Assembly: GCF_003594885.1 (NCBI RefSeq)
Contig: NZ_QZEZ01000001.1
Location: forward strand, 620,001-684,000
Reading direction: 5' to 3'
Origin: Vallicoccus soli
Lineage (GTDB): Bacteria > Actinomycetota > Actinomycetes > Motilibacterales > Motilibacteraceae
Length of the DNA: 64,000 nucleotides
Of this stretch, positions 46,496 to 56,588 are shown one piece after another; within the stretch, counting starts at the first letter, position 1; each line of letters begins with the position of its first letter. The notes under the pieces are model-generated. The model was not told the origin of the DNA. It did not search any database and was given only the letters and a program-made list of their open reading frames with translations. Made by a program: the position numbers and the translations under genes.

Positions 46496-46878
46496 CACCG
46501 GCGCCGGGCGCCTGCGCACGCGGGGCGACCGTGTCGTCGCGCTGCGTCCCGGATCGGGCGGGGGGACGCGCCTGTGACCATGCCCACGGGGCCTTGCGCT
46601 TGCCCTGCGGAGCTCCCGTCGGGCACCGTCGGACGACGTAAGGCCCCGCGGTGAGCGCCGCGAGGGGCGCCACCGCGCCCCGTACGAGCCCCTGGCGGGG
46701 CCGGCGCCCCACCGCCGCTCCCGGGGTGCCCCGCACGGCGGCGGCACCGGCCGGCGCCCCCGCGCCCTGGCCACCGGGAGCCGGCCCGCCCCGGCAGCAC
46801 CGGGCCGTGCCGTGCCCGGGGCGACGCCGCGCCGGCGGACCCGCCGCGCGCGCTGACGGCTGGAAGGTCCCACCCCCC
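46496..46878. other. 383-base intergenic region with a possible structured RNA
   Basis: No convincing gene is seen. A short stem GCGTCCC/GGGACGC (46544-46569) follows the PhoH stop and may terminate transcription. Then GGGGCCTT (46588-46595) and AAGGCCCC (46640-46647) form a perfect 8-bp closing stem. It encloses TGCCC/GGGCA with an inner GGAG/CTCC, and a second small stem CGTC/GACG. This is a plausible three-way junction in the leader of the transglycosylase gene. The remaining 230 bases are featureless GC-rich sequence up to GGAAGG at 46862. Confidence 0.45.
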
Positions 46879-47580
46879 ATGACGAAGCGCCCCACCCTGC
46901 GCGGGCTCGCCGTCGCCACCGCGACCGTCGTCGCGACCGGCGGCGCGGCCCTCGGCGTGAGCGCCTGGTCCGACTCCCCCTCCGCGCCCAGCGCGGCCAC
47001 CCTCGCCGCGATGCAGGCCTCGCGCGACGCCGCCGCCCGCGAGGAGGTGCGCGACAAGCAGGAGGCCCTGCGCGCCGCGGAGGCCCAGCGCCGCGCCGAG
47101 GTCGCCGCCCAGCGCGCGGCCGAGCGCAAGGCCGCCCTGGAGCGCAAGGCGGCCCTCGAGCGCAAGGCGGCCCTCGAGCGCGCCGCCGCCGAGCGCGCCG
47201 CCGCCGAGCGCGCGGCCGCGGAGCGCGAGGCCGCCGAGGAGCGGGCCGAGGAGCGCGCGAGCCGCAGCACCGAGCGCAGCGGCGACCCCCGCGACATCGC
47301 CCGTGCCATGCTCGGCGAGCACGGCTGGAGCGACAGCCAGTTCGACTGCCTGGACTCGCTCTGGACCAAGGAGAGCGGCTGGAACCCCACGGCGGACAAC
47401 CCGACGTCCAGCGCGTACGGCATCCCGCAGGCCCTGCCCGGCAGCAAGATGGCCAGCGCCGGCCCGGACTGGGAGACCGACCCCGCCACCCAGATCGCGT
47501 GGGGGCTCGGCTACATCGCCGAGGTGTACGGCACCCCCTGCTCCGCCTGGGACCACAGCCAGGCGAACGACTGGTACTGA
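46879..47580 (+). CDS. Secreted transglycosylase-like cell-wall protein
   Basis: Exported protein of 233 residues. The N-terminal hydrophobic segment (about 8-32) is an uncleaved anchor or signal. An Ala/Glu/Arg-rich coiled coil (about 45-130) contains tandem LERKAA and AAAERAAAER repeats. The C-terminal domain of about 100 residues is SLT-like: LWTKESGWNP provides the catalytic Glu, followed by SAYGIPQALPGSKM and AWGLGYIAEVYGTP. Such proteins nick or remodel peptidoglycan at division or growth sites. The 383-base leader is unusually long. A bidirectional terminator follows. Confidence 0.88.
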   Translation: MTKRPTLRGLAVATATVVATGGAALGVSAWSDSPSAPSAATLAAMQASRDAAAREEVRDKQEALRAAEAQRRAEVAAQRAAERKAALERKAALERKAALERAAAERAAAERAAAEREAAEERAEERASRSTERSGDPRDIARAMLGEHGWSDSQFDCLDSLWTKESGWNPTADNPTSSAYGIPQALPGSKMASAGPDWETDPATQIAWGLGYIAEVYGTPCSAWDHSQANDWY

Positions 47581-47595
47581 TCCCCCCCACCCCGC

Positions 47596-47646
47596 CGTGG
47601 CCGTGCGCGGGCGGCGCCGTCCGGGCGCCGTCCGCGCACGACCACG
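47596..47646. terminator. Long bidirectional terminator hairpin
   Basis: CGTGG, GTGCGCGG and GGCGCC pair in order with GGCGCC, CCGCGCAC and CCACG, separated by symmetric two-base internal loops, with apex GTCCG. It lies between the convergent transglycosylase and fumC genes. Confidence 0.75.
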
Positions 47647-47659
47647 CAGGGGTGCCGGG

Positions 47660-49084
47660 TCAGGGGTGCGTCATGGAGAGCACGTCGAGCGCCTCGTCGA
47701 GCTGCTGCTCGGTGAGGTCGCCGCGCTCGACGTAGCCCCGCTCGAGGACCACCTGGCGGATCGTCTTGCGCTCGGCCAGCGACTGCTTGGCGACCTTGGC
47801 CGCCTCCTCGTAGCCGATGTGCTTGTTGAGCGGCGTGACGACCGAGGGCGAGGACTCGGCGTACTCGCGGCAGCGCTCCACGTCGGCCTCGATGCCGTCG
47901 ACGCAGCGGTCCGCGAAGAGCCGCGAGGCGTTGGCGAGCAGGCGCACCGACTCCAGGACGTTGCGCGCGAGCACCGGCAGCATGACGTTGAGCTCGAACG
48001 TCCCCGCGGCGCCGGCGAAGGCGACGGTCGCGTCGTTGCCGACGACCTGCGCGCACACCATGCACAGGGCCTCGGGCACGACCGGGTTGACCTTGCCCGG
48101 CATGATCGACGAGCCCGGCTGCAGGTCGGGCAGGCGGATCTCGGCGAGGCCGGTGCGCGGGCCCGAGCCCATCCAGCGCACGTCGTTGGACACCTTGAAC
48201 AGGCCGACCGCGATCGTGCGCAGCTGGCCGGAGAGCTCGACGAGCGCGTCGCGCGCGCCCTGCGCCTCGAAGTGGTCGCGCGCCTCGGTCAGCGGCAGGC
48301 CGGTGGCGCCCGCCAGCTCGGCGATGACGCGCGCGGCGAAGCCGGGCGGGGTGTTGATGCCGGTGCCGACGGCGGTCCCGCCCAGCGGCAGCTCGGCGAC
48401 GCGGGGGAGCGCGGCCCGCAGCCGCTCGACGCCGTACGCGACCTGGGCGGCGTACCCGCCGAACTCCTGCCCGAGGGTGACCGGCGTGGCGTCCATGAGG
48501 TGCGTGCGCCCGCTCTTGACGACCTGCGCGAACTCCTCGGCCTTGCGCCGCAGCGACGCCTGCAGGTGCTCCAGCGCCGGGACGAGGTCCTCGACGACGG
48601 CCTGCGTGGCGGCGACGTGGATCGAGGACGGGAAGACGTCGTTGCTCGACTGGGAGGCGTTGACGTGGTCGTTCGGGTGCACCGGGCGCCCGAGCCGCTC
48701 GGTGGCCAGGGTCGCGATGACCTCGTTGGCGTTCATGTTGCTCGAGGTGCCCGAGCCGGTCTGGAAGACGTCGACGGGGAAGTGGGCGTCCCAGTCGCCG
48801 CGCGCGACCTCCTCCGCGGCCCCCTGCACCGCGCGCGCGAGGTCCGCGTCGAGCACGCCCAGCTCGGCGTTGACCTTCGCCGCCGCGGCCTTGATCCGCG
48901 CCAGCGCCGCGATGTGCGAGCGCTCCAGCGGCGTGCCGGAGACCGGGAAGTTCTCCACGGCGCGCTGGGTCTGCGCGCGGTACTTCGCCAGCGCCGGGAC
49001 CTGCACCTCCCCCATCGTGTCGTGCTCGGTGCGGAAGCCCTCGCCCTCGAGGGCCGCGGTGCTGGCTGCGGTCGGTGAGCTCAT
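47660..49084 (-). CDS. fumC: Class II fumarate hydratase
   Basis: Iron-independent fumarase of 474 residues catalysing reversible hydration of fumarate to L-malate in the citric acid cycle. The family fingerprint [11 protein letters not shown] with the flexible catalytic-serine loop is present, as are [23 protein letters not shown] and [11 protein letters not shown]. Length fits the homotetrameric FumC type. The synteny fumC-glpX-DUF4245-exoVII-ispH (Rv1098c to Rv1110) is kept, although here a 9-kb transporter and stress-gene block separates fumC from glpX. The ATG start is unambiguous. Confidence 0.97.
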   Translation of the reverse strand: MSSPTAASTAALEGEGFRTEHDTMGEVQVPALAKYRAQTQRAVENFPVSGTPLERSHIAALARIKAAAAKVNAELGVLDADLARAVQGAAEEVARGDWDAHFPVDVFQTGSGTSSNMNANEVIATLATERLGRPVHPNDHVNASQSSNDVFPSSIHVAATQAVVEDLVPALEHLQASLRRKAEEFAQVVKSGRTHLMDATPVTLGQEFGGYAAQVAYGVERLRAALPRVAELPLGGTAVGTGINTPPGFAARVIAELAGATGLPLTEARDHFEAQGARDALVELSGQLRTIAVGLFKVSNDVRWMGSGPRTGLAEIRLPDLQPGSSIMPGKVNPVVPEALCMVCAQVVGNDATVAFAGAAGTFELNVMLPVLARNVLESVRLLANASRLFADRCVDGIEADVERCREYAESSPSVVTPLNKHIGYEEAAKVAKQSLAERKTIRQVVLERGYVERGDLTEQQLDEALDVLSMTHP

Positions 49085-49197
49085 GCGCCCATCATGGCCG
49101 CGGCCCGGCCCCGGACGTGCGACGACCCCCGCGGCGCGCGCCGCGGGGGTCGTCGGGTGCTCGCCGGGGCCCTGCCGGGGCCCCTGCTGGCGCTGCG

Positions 49198-50025
49198 TCA
49201 GCGGCGGTCGCTGCGGACGCCCTCGGCGTCGGTGACGTCGATCTCCTCGTGGCGCACGGTGTCGGACACCGTCTCCTGGGAGACCTCGACGTCCTTGTCG
49301 AGGCGCACGCGCTCGACCGGGACGGTCTCCTTGGCGACCACGGGGCGCTCCTCGGTGAGGGTCACCTCGTGCTCCTCCTCGGAGAGCTCCGGGCCGGAGT
49401 ACGCCGCGCCGCGGTTGGCGTCGGTGATCGGCTCGCGCTCGACGTGCACCGTCTCGCGCTCGACCGGCACCGTCTCGGTGACGTTCTCGCTGACGATGTA
49501 CTTGCGCAGGCGCGCCCGGCCGGTCTGCACGCGCTCGGTGCCGACGTGGAGCCGCTCCTCCGAGCGGGTCATCGCGTCGTCCGTCGTCGGGCCCGAGGTG
49601 TCGTGCCCGACGGTGCCGGCGGCGTCGGTGCCGGTGGTGGTGCCCGCGGTGCCCACGGTGCCCGTGGTGCCCGTCGTCGTCGTGGTCGTCGTCGTGTCGT
49701 AGCCGCTCGTGCCCGAGAGGCCGTAGTAGCGGTAGAGGGCGTCCTCCTCGGACTCGGAGATGTGCCCGTCGCCGCTGTCGACGCTGGGGGCGCCCTTCAC
49801 CTTCTCCTTGTCGTAGGGGACGGTGAAGTCGTCGCCCCGCGCGGTGATGCCCTGCAGCGGGACGAAGGTCTCCTTGGTGCCGAAGAGGCCCGTGTTGACG
49901 GTCACCCACTCGGGCTGGCCCGAGGCGTCGTCGAGGAAGACCTGGCCGGCCTTGCCCAGCTTCTCGCCGTCGCTGCCGTAGATGGTCGAACCGAGGATGC
50001 TCTGCGGGTTGCTCAGGGGGTCCAT
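49198..50025 (-). CDS. PRC-barrel and DUF2382 stress protein
   Basis: Soluble protein of 275 residues. A PRC-barrel-like domain spans about 8-75 ([20 protein letters not shown]), then a Thr/Gly-rich linker with a run of eight threonines (about 113-145), then a DUF2382 domain (about 155-260). The DUF2382 repeats strand pairs such as [20 protein letters not shown], with EREPIT and [14 protein letters not shown]. This combination is frequent in radiation- and desiccation-tolerant actinobacteria and is linked to general stress, but no activity is known. The ATG follows GAGGACAGG. It diverges from the lpqY operon. Confidence 0.9.
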   Translation of the reverse strand: MDPLSNPQSILGSTIYGSDGEKLGKAGQVFLDDASGQPEWVTVNTGLFGTKETFVPLQGITARGDDFTVPYDKEKVKGAPSVDSGDGHISESEEDALYRYYGLSGTSGYDTTTTTTTTGTTGTVGTAGTTTGTDAAGTVGHDTSGPTTDDAMTRSEERLHVGTERVQTGRARLRKYIVSENVTETVPVERETVHVEREPITDANRGAAYSGPELSEEEHEVTLTEERPVVAKETVPVERVRLDKDVEVSQETVSDTVRHEEIDVTDAEGVRSDRR

Positions 50026-50328
50026 CGCTGTCCTGTCCTCCGTCGTGTGTGCGGTCGTCCTTCGGTGACGACCCCGGGTCTCGCCACTGCGACGGCCCGC
50101 AAACCAGCGCCGCGGGATCACCCCGCTGCGTGACGGCAAGCCGGCGAGGAGTAGCCGGGGGTGGCGTGTCGTCCGCTTCGTCCGGGTACGTCCCCGCAGG
50201 TCGGCCGGGTCCTGCCGGCATCGAGCGCGGGCGGGCGAAGAGCGGCCCGTCCGGGTGAGTGCCGCGCGGGGAGCAGGGGTAGGGCCCCGTCCACCGCCCT
50301 GCCGCGGGGCGGGGCTCGAGGAGGCGAC
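50026..50328. other. Divergent intergenic region, PRC-barrel gene and lpqY
   Basis: The 303 bases hold the ribosome sites of both genes and no convincing ORF. GTGT-N14-GGGTAC (50166-50189) reads toward lpqY and is like a stress-sigma promoter, but the match is weak and may be chance. No clear palindromic operator was found. Confidence 0.4.
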
Positions 50329-51684
50329 GTGGCCACCAGGACCCCACGCGGGAGCGCACCGGCACGCCCACGCGGGCGTGCACCGGGAGCAGGACGACGA
50401 CGGCGGCGCGCCCTCGCGGGGGCGCTCGCCCTCACGACGGCCGCGGCGCTCGCGGCCTGCGGCGGCGACGGCGGGGGGCCGCCGACGCTGACCTGGTACA
50501 TCAACCCGGACTCCGGGGGCCAGGCGGAGATCGCCGCCCGGTGCACCGAGGCGGCGCAGGGCCGCTACACCATCGAGGTCTCGCAGCTGCCGCGCGAGTC
50601 GAGCGAGCAGCGCCAGCAGCTCGTGCGGCGCCTCGCCGCCGAGGACGACTCCATCGACCTCATGAGCCTGGACCCGCCGTACATCCCGGAGTTCGCCGAG
50701 GCCGGCTTCCTCGCCCCGGTGCCCGAGGAGCTGGCGCAGCGGGTCAGCGAGGACGTCGTGCAGGTGGCCCTGGACGGCAGCACCTGGCGCGACGAGCTCG
50801 TCGCGGTGCCGTTCTGGGCCAACACCCAGCTGCTCTGGTACAAGAAGTCGGTCGCCGAGGCGGCCGGGCTGGACCTGAGCCGGCCGGTCACGTGGGACCA
50901 GATCGTGCAGGCCGCGCAGGACCAGGACGTCGACCTCGCGGTGCAGGGCATCCGCGCGGAGGCGCTCACCGTCTGGGTCAACGCGCTCGTGGAGTCCGCC
51001 GGCGGGTCGGTCATCCAGGACACCGAGGCCCAGCCCGAGGACATCGAGCTCGGCCTCACCGAGGAGCCCGCGGTCCGGGCCGCCGAGGTCATGCAGGAGA
51101 TCGCCGACGCCGGCATCGCCGGCCCCGCGTTCTCCACCGCGGGCGAGGACGCGAACGTCATCGCCTTCGAGAACGGCGACGCGGCGTTCATGGTCAACTG
51201 GCCCTTCGTCTGGCCGCGCGCGCTGTCCGGCGTCGAGGCGGGCACGCTCGACGCGTCCGTGCCGGAGGACTACGGCTGGGCGCTCTACCCGCAGGTCGTC
51301 GAGGGCGAGGAGAGCGCACCGCCGTACGGCGGCATCAGCCTCGGCGTCGGCGCCTTCAGCGAGCACCCCGACCTGGCCTACGAGGCCGCCGAGTGCGCCA
51401 TCAGCGCCGAGAACCAGGCGTACTACTTCGTCACCAACGGCAACCCGGCGGCGCGGGCCTCGGTCTACGACGACCCCGCCGTCCTCGAGGAGTTCCCGAT
51501 GGCCCCGGTCATCCGGGAGTCGCTGGAGCAGGCCGCGACGCGGCCGCAGACGCCGTACTACAGCGAGGTGTCGAGCAGCATCCAGCGCATCTACCACCCG
51601 CCGAGCGCCGTGACCCCGGGGGAGACCGGGCAGCGGGCGGCGGAGCTGATCCAGGCGGTCCTGGCCAAGGAGGAGCTGCTGTGA
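50329..51684 (+). CDS. lpqY: LpqY-like trehalose/alpha-glucoside-binding lipoprotein
   Basis: Extracellular solute-binding lipoprotein of 451 residues with an Arg-rich N-terminus and a lipobox LAAC (C44). The sequence [20 protein letters not shown], then [14 protein letters not shown] and [20 protein letters not shown], closely resembles mycobacterial LpqY, the trehalose-binding subunit of LpqY-SugABC. Trehalose or a related alpha-glucoside is therefore the likely ligand. GAGGAGG precedes the GTG. The stop overlaps the first permease start (GTGA). Confidence 0.9.
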   Translation: MATRTPRGSAPARPRGRAPGAGRRRRRALAGALALTTAAALAACGGDGGGPPTLTWYINPDSGGQAEIAARCTEAAQGRYTIEVSQLPRESSEQRQQLVRRLAAEDDSIDLMSLDPPYIPEFAEAGFLAPVPEELAQRVSEDVVQVALDGSTWRDELVAVPFWANTQLLWYKKSVAEAAGLDLSRPVTWDQIVQAAQDQDVDLAVQGIRAEALTVWVNALVESAGGSVIQDTEAQPEDIELGLTEEPAVRAAEVMQEIADAGIAGPAFSTAGEDANVIAFENGDAAFMVNWPFVWPRALSGVEAGTLDASVPEDYGWALYPQVVEGEESAPPYGGISLGVGAFSEHPDLAYEAAECAISAENQAYYFVTNGNPAARASVYDDPAVLEEFPMAPVIRESLEQAATRPQTPYYSEVSSSIQRIYHPPSAVTPGETGQRAAELIQAVLAKEELL

Positions 51685-52643
51685 GCACCACGACACTCCC
51701 GCCCGGCACCAAGCAGGAGCCGGTCTCCGCGCCGCCCGGCGGCACCAGCGACCGCGCCCGGGCCGAGCGCCGGCTCGGCTGGCTCCTGGCGGGCCCGGCC
51801 TTCCTCGTCATGCTGCTCGTCACCGCCTACCCGATCGCGCAGGCGGTGTACGACTCGCTCTTCGACTTCCGGCTCACCGACCCGGAGAACCGCTCGTTCA
51901 CCGGGCTCAGCAACTACGCGGTCATCCTCACCGACCGGATCTGGTGGACCTCGCTCGGCGTCACCTTCTTCATCACGGTCGTCACGGTGGCGGTCGAGCT
52001 CGTCCTCGGCTTCGCCCTCGCGCTCGTCATGATGAAGGCGCTCAAGTCCATCCGGCCCGTCGTGCGCGCCGCGATCCTCATCCCGTACGCCGTCATCACC
52101 GTCGTCTCCGCCTTCGCGTGGCAGTTCGCCTTCGACATCAGCACCGGGTTCGTCAACACCTGGTTCGGCTGGGTCCCCGGCATCGGCCCGGACACCGACT
52201 GGTTCGGCGGCACGTGGTCCGCGCTGTTCGTCGTCTGCATCGCCGAGATCTGGAAGACGACCCCGTTCATCTCGCTGCTGCTCCTGGCCGGGCTCGCCCA
52301 GGTGCCCGACGTCCTGCAGGAGGCCGCCCGCGTCGACGGGGCCACCTGGTGGCAGCGGATGCGCCGCGTCACGATCCCCAACATGAAGGCCGCCATCATG
52401 GTGGCCCTGCTCTTCCGCAGCCTCGACGCCTTCCGCGTCTTCGACAGCATCTTCGTCATGACCGGCGGGGCCAACAGCACCGAGTCCGTCTCGTTCCTCG
52501 CCTACCGCCAGACCATCGCGCGGCTCGAGATCGGCCTGGGCTCGGCGGTGTCGGTGCTGCTCTTCCTCTGCGTGGTGCTCATCAGCTTCACGTTCATCAA
52601 GGTGTTCAAGGTCGACCTGTCGTCCACGAGGGGGGACGCCTGA
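51681..52643 (+). CDS. sugA: Trehalose ABC transporter permease SugA-like
   Basis: MalF-type permease of 320 residues with six membrane helices after a Pro/Thr-rich cytoplasmic tail of about 35 residues. The EAA loop reads QEAARVDGATWWQRMRRVTIP. It forms the channel with the next permease and is energised by the SugC-like ATPase. The GTG overlaps the lpqY stop, and its stop overlaps the sugB ATG (TGATG). Gene order lpqY-sugA-sugB-sugC matches Rv1235-Rv1238. Confidence 0.92.
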   Translation: MSTTTLPPGTKQEPVSAPPGGTSDRARAERRLGWLLAGPAFLVMLLVTAYPIAQAVYDSLFDFRLTDPENRSFTGLSNYAVILTDRIWWTSLGVTFFITVVTVAVELVLGFALALVMMKALKSIRPVVRAAILIPYAVITVVSAFAWQFAFDISTGFVNTWFGWVPGIGPDTDWFGGTWSALFVVCIAEIWKTTPFISLLLLAGLAQVPDVLQEAARVDGATWWQRMRRVTIPNMKAAIMVALLFRSLDAFRVFDSIFVMTGGANSTESVSFLAYRQTIARLEIGLGSAVSVLLFLCVVLISFTFIKVFKVDLSSTRGDA

Positions 52644-53476
52644 TGTCCACGCGGGAGCGGAACCTCTGGCTCGTCGCGGGCCTCGTCATCGTCGTCTACG
52701 CGCTCTTCCCGGTGGCGTGGATCGTCTCGCTGTCGCTCAAGGCGCCGGCCGACATCGCCAACGGGCAGTTCCTGCCCACGGACTTCTCGTGGACCAACTA
52801 CGAGCAGATCCTCAGCGGCTCGGCGAGCGACCTGTTCCTGCCGGCGCTGCGCAACTCGTTCGGCATCTGCCTCATCGCCACGTTCATCTCGTGCGTGCTC
52901 GCGATGTTCGCGGCGTACGCCATCGCCCGGCTCGACTTCCCGGGCAAGAAGGTCATCCTCTCGACCGCCCTCGCGGTCGCGATCTTCCCGGTCATCTCCA
53001 TCGTGACGCCGCTGTTCAACCTGTGGCGGCAGGTCGGGCTGTACGACACCTGGCCCGGGCTCATCATCCCGTACCTCTCGCTGACGCTGCCCATCTCGAT
53101 CTGGACCCTGTCGGCGTTCTTCCGGGAGATCCCCTGGGAGATGGAGCAGGCCGCGCAGGTGGACGGCGCCACGACCTGGCAGGCGTTCCGCAAGGTCATC
53201 GTCCCGCTGGCCGCCCCCGGCGTCTTCACGACCGCGATCATCGCGTTCTTCATCGCGTGGAACGACTTCGTCTACGGCATCGTGCTGACCTCGACGGAGG
53301 CGGCCCGCCCGGTGCCCGCCGCGCTGGGGCTCTTCTCCGGCGCCTCGCAGTTCGAGGACCCGAACGGCCCGATCGCCGCCGCGGCCGTCGTGGTCACCAT
53401 CCCGGTCGTCGTGCTCGTCCTGCTCTTCCAGCGGCGCATCGTCGCCGGCCTCACCAACGGCGCCGTCAAGGGCTGA
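52643..53476 (+). CDS. sugB: Trehalose ABC transporter permease SugB-like
   Basis: MalG-type permease of 277 residues with six predicted transmembrane segments. The coupling loop is MEQAAQVDGATTWQAFRKVIVP, and AWNDFVYGIVLT near the C-terminus is typical. The ATG overlaps the sugA stop by one base. The ATPase gene begins 33 bases later with its own ribosome site (AAGGAG), giving independent control of ATPase level. Confidence 0.92.
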   Translation: MSTRERNLWLVAGLVIVVYALFPVAWIVSLSLKAPADIANGQFLPTDFSWTNYEQILSGSASDLFLPALRNSFGICLIATFISCVLAMFAAYAIARLDFPGKKVILSTALAVAIFPVISIVTPLFNLWRQVGLYDTWPGLIIPYLSLTLPISIWTLSAFFREIPWEMEQAAQVDGATTWQAFRKVIVPLAAPGVFTTAIIAFFIAWNDFVYGIVLTSTEAARPVPAALGLFSGASQFEDPNGPIAAAAVVVTIPVVVLVLLFQRRIVAGLTNGAVKG

Positions 53477-53509
53477 CGCCCGCGCCCAGCACGAAGGAGA
53501 CCTGCCCAC

Positions 53510-54826
53510 ATGGCTTCCATCGAGATGCGCAACATCGTCAAGAAGTACGGCGACGGGTTCCCGGCCGTGAACGACGTCAGCCTCGACATCGCCGACGGGG
53601 AGTTCGTCATCCTCGTCGGCCCGTCCGGCTGCGGGAAGTCCACGCTGCTGCGGATGATCGTCGGGCTGGAGGACATCACCTCCGGCGACATGGTCATCGG
53701 CGGCAAGCGCGTCAACGACAAGGCCCCGCGCGACCGCAACCTGTCGATGGTGTTCCAGAACTACGCCCTCTACCCGCACCTGTCGGTCTTCGAGAACATC
53801 GCCTTCCCGCTGCGCCTGGCCAAGCTGCCCGACGACGAGGTGCGCCGCCGGGTCAACGAGGCCGCCGACGTCCTCGAGCTGCACGAGCACCTCGAGCGCA
53901 AGCCGGCCAACCTCTCCGGGGGCCAGCGCCAGCGCGTGGCCATGGGGCGGGCCATCGTGCGCCAGGCCGAGGCGTTCCTCTTCGACGAGCCGCTGTCCAA
54001 CCTCGACGCCAAGCTGCGCGGCCAGATGCGCACGGAGATCTCGCGCCTGCAGCGCCGGCTCGGCATCACCACGGTGTACGTCACGCACGACCAGACCGAG
54101 GCGATGACCCTCGGGGACCGGGTCGCCGTGCTCCGCAAGGGCGTCCTGCAGCAGGTCGCGTCGCCGCGCGAGCTGTACGAGCAGCCGGTGAACCTCTTCG
54201 TCGCCGGCTTCATCGGCTCGCCGCCGATGAACTTCCTCCCCGCCACGCTGGACGGGACCCGGCTGTCCACCCCGTTCGGCCCGATCGACATGGCCGGGCG
54301 CAAGGGCGCGGAGAAGCTGCAGGGCAAGGAGCTGCTGCTCGTGGGCATCCGGCCGGAGTACTTCGAGGACGCCTCGCTCGTCGACCCGGCCAAGCGGGAC
54401 GTCGGCACGACGTTCCGGGCGCCGGTCGACGTCACCGAGTGGCTGGGCGACCAGCAGTACGCCTACATCCCCTTCGAGGCGCCCGAGGCCGTGCGCACCC
54501 AGCTGCGCGACCTGTCCCGCGAGCTCGACAGCGACCAGCTGCGCACCCAGGCGATCGTGTCCATCGACGCGACGAGCCGGCTGCGCGAGGGGCGCGAGGC
54601 GGAGTTCTGGCTCGACACCCGCAAGGTGCACGTCTTCGACCCGGCCACGGGCGAGAACCTCACCCGCGACGCCGAGGCGGGCGCCGAGCTGACCCGGATG
54701 GTCGCCGAGGAGCGCGAGGAGCAGCTCGACGAGGCGCAGGGCGGCGGCGGGCGCGACGTCGACCTGCGCGAGCGGGCGGACGGGCGCACCGGCTCGGCCG
54801 CGTCGGGCGGGGCCACCGCGATCTGA
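53510..54826 (+). CDS. sugC: UgpC/MsiK/SugC-family sugar ABC ATPase
   Basis: Nucleotide-binding subunit of 438 residues. Walker A is GPSGCGKST (37-45), followed by the Q-loop, the signature LSGGQRQRVAMGRA and Walker B FLFDEPLSNLDAKLR. The C-terminal half contains OB-fold (MalK-type regulatory) sequence with GIRPEYFEDA, and an acidic, Gly-rich tail ends the protein. It is somewhat longer than typical SugC. Members of this family often serve several sugar importers, and no other carbohydrate-importer ATPase is encoded in the window. Confidence 0.94.
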   Translation: MASIEMRNIVKKYGDGFPAVNDVSLDIADGEFVILVGPSGCGKSTLLRMIVGLEDITSGDMVIGGKRVNDKAPRDRNLSMVFQNYALYPHLSVFENIAFPLRLAKLPDDEVRRRVNEAADVLELHEHLERKPANLSGGQRQRVAMGRAIVRQAEAFLFDEPLSNLDAKLRGQMRTEISRLQRRLGITTVYVTHDQTEAMTLGDRVAVLRKGVLQQVASPRELYEQPVNLFVAGFIGSPPMNFLPATLDGTRLSTPFGPIDMAGRKGAEKLQGKELLLVGIRPEYFEDASLVDPAKRDVGTTFRAPVDVTEWLGDQQYAYIPFEAPEAVRTQLRDLSRELDSDQLRTQAIVSIDATSRLREGREAEFWLDTRKVHVFDPATGENLTRDAEAGAELTRMVAEEREEQLDEAQGGGGRDVDLRERADGRTGSAASGGATAI

Positions 54827-54900
54827 GGCAGCGGTACGACGCCGGCGGGGCGGTCCGGGTCACTCCCGGGCCGCCCCGCCGCAGCGGGGAGGGAGGCGCG

Positions 54901-56553
54901 GTGGGCGGGCGGGAGCGGCCCTGGTGGCGCGACGCGGTGGTCTACGAGGTCTACCTGCGCAGCTTCCAGGACTCCGACGACGACGGGCAGGGCGACGTCG
55001 AGGGGCTGCGGCGGCGCCTGCCGTACCTCGCCGACCTCGGGGTGGACGCCCTCTGGGTAACCCCCTGGTACCCCTCGCCGCTGGCCGACGGCGGGTACGA
55101 CGTCGCGGACTACCGCGACGTGCACCCCGACCTCGGCACGCTGCAGGACGTCGAGCGCCTGCTCGACGAGGCGCACGCGCTCGGGCTGCGGGTCGTCGTC
55201 GACCTCGTCGCGAACCACACCTCGCAGGAGCACCCCTGGTTCCGCGAGGCGCTGGCGGGCGGGCCGGGCTCCCCGGCGCGGGCGCGGTACTTCTTCCGCG
55301 ACGGGTGCGCGGGCGGGGCGGAGCCGCCGAACGACTGGATCAGCGCGTTCGGCGGCCCGGCCTGGACCCGGGTCACCGAGCCGGACGGGCGCCCGGGGCA
55401 GTGGTACCTGCACCTGTTCGCCCCCGAGCAGCCCGACCTGGACTGGACCGACCCGCGGGTGGGCGAGGACTTCGACGAGGTGCTGCGCTTCTGGCTGGAC
55501 CGCGGCGTCGACGGCGTCCGGGTCGACGCGGCGCCCGCGATGGCCAAGGTCCCGGGGCTGCCCGACGCGGGGCACGCGCCCGGCGCGCTCTTCGAGTCGA
55601 CGCGCTGGGTCGGCAACCCGCACTGGGACGTGGACGCGGTGCACGAGGTCCTGCGCCGGTGGCGGCGGGTCGGCGACGGGTACGACGGCGACCGGGTCTT
55701 CGTCGCCGAGGCCGTCGTCAACGGGCCCGAGCGGCTCGCCCGGTACCTGCGCCCCGACGAGATGCACACCGCCTTCAACTTCGACTTCCTGCACTGCCCC
55801 TGGGAGCCGGCTGCGCTGCGCGACGTCGTCGACCGGACCCTGGCCGCGCTCGCGCCGGTCGGCGCCCCGGCGACGTGGGTGCTGTCGAGCCACGACGAGA
55901 CCCGCCACGCCACCCGCTTCGGGCGCGGGCGCACCGGCGCGGCGGCGATGGGCTTCGACGCGGGGGAGGCCTCGGACCCGGAGCTGGGGCTGGCCCGCGC
56001 CCGGGCCGCGCTGCTGCTCCTGCTGGCCCTGCCCGGCGGGGCGTACCTCTACCAGGGCGAGGAGCTGGGGCTGCCCGAGGTCGAGGACCTGCCGGAGGAC
56101 GTGCTGCAGGACCCGACCTTCCGCCGCTCGGGCGGCACGGCGAGGGGCCGGGACGGCTGCCGCGTGCCGCTGCCGTGGTCCGGGGACGCCCCGCCCTTCG
56201 GCTTCTCCTCCCCGGGCGTGCGCCCGTGGCTGCCCCAGCCGCCCGCCTGGCGGGGGCTCACCGTCGAGGCGCAGGAGAGGGACCCCGGCTCGACGCTGCG
56301 GCTCTACCGGTCCGCGCTGCGGCTGCGCCGCGGGCTGGCGGCGCTGCACGAGGAGCCGCTGGCCTGGGCGGGGGACGAGGGGGGCAGGGCGCTGGTGCTG
56401 GACCGCGGCCCGGGCCTGCGCTGCCTCGTCGACTTCTCCGGCGCGCCCCGCCGGCTGCCGGGGGACCGGGAGGTGCTGCTCAGCAGCGCGCCGGTGCGCG
56501 ACGGCGTGCTGGCGCCGCACGCCGCCGCGTGGCTGGGGCCGGCGGCGGGCTGA
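54901..56553 (+). CDS. GH13 alpha-glucosidase
   Basis: Cytoplasmic glycoside hydrolase family 13 enzyme of 550 residues. Region I is DLVANHTS, region II GVRVDAAPAM with the nucleophilic Asp, region III FVAEAVV with the acid Glu, and region IV SSHDETRH with the stabilising Asp (NHD is more common). Overall resemblance is to oligo-1,6-glucosidase/alpha-glucosidase (AglA) rather than to trehalose synthase. It would split imported alpha-glucosides inside the cell. The GTG follows GGGAGGGAGG, 74 bases after sugC, so it belongs to the uptake operon. Confidence 0.92.
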   Translation: MGGRERPWWRDAVVYEVYLRSFQDSDDDGQGDVEGLRRRLPYLADLGVDALWVTPWYPSPLADGGYDVADYRDVHPDLGTLQDVERLLDEAHALGLRVVVDLVANHTSQEHPWFREALAGGPGSPARARYFFRDGCAGGAEPPNDWISAFGGPAWTRVTEPDGRPGQWYLHLFAPEQPDLDWTDPRVGEDFDEVLRFWLDRGVDGVRVDAAPAMAKVPGLPDAGHAPGALFESTRWVGNPHWDVDAVHEVLRRWRRVGDGYDGDRVFVAEAVVNGPERLARYLRPDEMHTAFNFDFLHCPWEPAALRDVVDRTLAALAPVGAPATWVLSSHDETRHATRFGRGRTGAAAMGFDAGEASDPELGLARARAALLLLLALPGGAYLYQGEELGLPEVEDLPEDVLQDPTFRRSGGTARGRDGCRVPLPWSGDAPPFGFSSPGVRPWLPQPPAWRGLTVEAQERDPGSTLRLYRSALRLRRGLAALHEEPLAWAGDEGGRALVLDRGPGLRCLVDFSGAPRRLPGDREVLLSSAPVRDGVLAPHAAAWLGPAAG

Positions 56554-56588
56554 CCCCACCGCGGGGCAGCGGCGCTAGGGTCGCCCGC

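Noticed and set aside
46496-46878. c-di-AMP (ydaO) riboswitch upstream of the transglycosylase gene
   Set aside because: The conserved GGGGUGAAUC-type and pseudoknot elements of that class were looked for and not found, although the gene type would fit.
50166-50189. Stress-sigma promoter GTGT-N14-GGGTAC before lpqY
   Set aside because: The -35 part deviates from GTTT and such short GC-rich matches are frequent by chance. It is mentioned in the intergenic entry but not called.
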